In this document: piece after piece, positions 63,922 through 64,000 of the stretch | How positions within the stretch are numbered: position 1 is the stretch's first letter | Layout of the letters: each line of letters opens with the position of its first letter | DNA from: Streptomyces spinosus | GTDB lineage: Bacteria; Actinomycetota; Actinomycetes; Streptomycetales; Streptomycetaceae | Direction: 5' to 3' | Assembly: GCF_020400655.1 (NCBI RefSeq) | Contig: NZ_JAINRC010000002.1 | Span: 590,010-654,009, forward strand | Length of the DNA stretch: 64,000 nucleotides | Made by a program: the position numbers and the translations under genes | Notes under the pieces: generated by a model | Told to the model about the DNA's origin: nothing | Database searches by the model: none | What the model saw: only the letters and a program-made list of their open reading frames with translations

Positions 63922-64000
63922 TTGAGACGTCGGAACGGCCCAACGGCCGGGAAGACGAACCCCGCTGACCGGGGATCAGACGCCGAAAGGATCTGATAGG

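Larger units (their letters stand above)
63686..64000 (+). promoter_or_regulatory. Promoter and leader of a ribosomal RNA operon
   Basis: This stretch has two good promoters: TTGACA (63717-63722) with TAAAGT (63740-63745), 17 bases apart, and TTGGGA (63892-63897) with TAAGGT (63916-63921), 18 bases apart. The end of the window (from about 63925: gagacgtcggaacggccc ... ctgatagg) is the characteristic Streptomyces 16S rRNA leader with its small antitermination-type hairpins (recall). The 16S gene should begin beyond base 64000. Confidence 0.88.

Overview
The window is Streptomyces chromosome. It is very GC-rich, with GTG starts, ATGA/GTGA gene couplings and leaderless genes. It encodes BldC, AtrA, an Lsr2 paralogue and a SARP/AfsR-type regulator. 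Gene order matches what I remember of the S. coelicolor SCO4067-SCO4122 core region. This identification is recall plus sequence reading; no search was run.

Left part (1-15.7 kb): purine synthesis in three pieces. purC stands alone, purS-purQ-purL are translationally coupled, and purF-purM follow. Between purC and purS lies an ABC-2 exporter/two-component operon framed by two identical tRNA-Gly(GCC) genes with identical terminators, then tRNA-Gly(UCC) and lsrL. Between purL and purF are a decayed phytase-like esterase remnant, a DinB-like/sterol-carrier protein and a META-domain lipoprotein.

Middle part (15.7-33 kb): a DUF3073 protein, valine dehydrogenase, the developmental regulator bldC, the giant helicase hrpA, small membrane proteins, a tRNA-Glu/Asp/Phe operon containing a perfect parS (ParB-binding) palindrome, a metallophosphoesterase, a minimal metallopeptidase, a Pro-rich lipoprotein, a DEAD-box helicase with a repetitive Arg/Asp-rich tail, an amino-acid permease and tRNA-Lys.

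Accessory-looking part (33-41 kb): a TetR/FMN-reductase/MFS locus with paired operators, a long palindromic repeat element, and a MarR-ribA-RibD-like group in which the RibD-like enzyme has its two domains in reversed order. These are followed by tRNA-fMet and a membrane PP2C phosphatase.

Right part (41-64 kb): a c-di-AMP (ydaO-type) riboswitch ahead of an M23 cell-wall peptidase, then an aldo/keto reductase, a PrsW-like protease, trmB and lhgO. A regulator-rich stretch follows: a sporulation-associated TPR regulator, an asparagine-synthetase-like protein with a degenerate ATP loop, an 8-bp tandem repeat array, an AfsR-like giant regulator, an ECF sigma factor fused to an anti-sigma-like membrane anchor and a sugar-binding domain, and atrA. 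NADH dehydrogenase, a PAS/PP2C/kinase regulator and a MarR/MFS pair come next. The window ends in the promoter and leader region of a ribosomal RNA operon.
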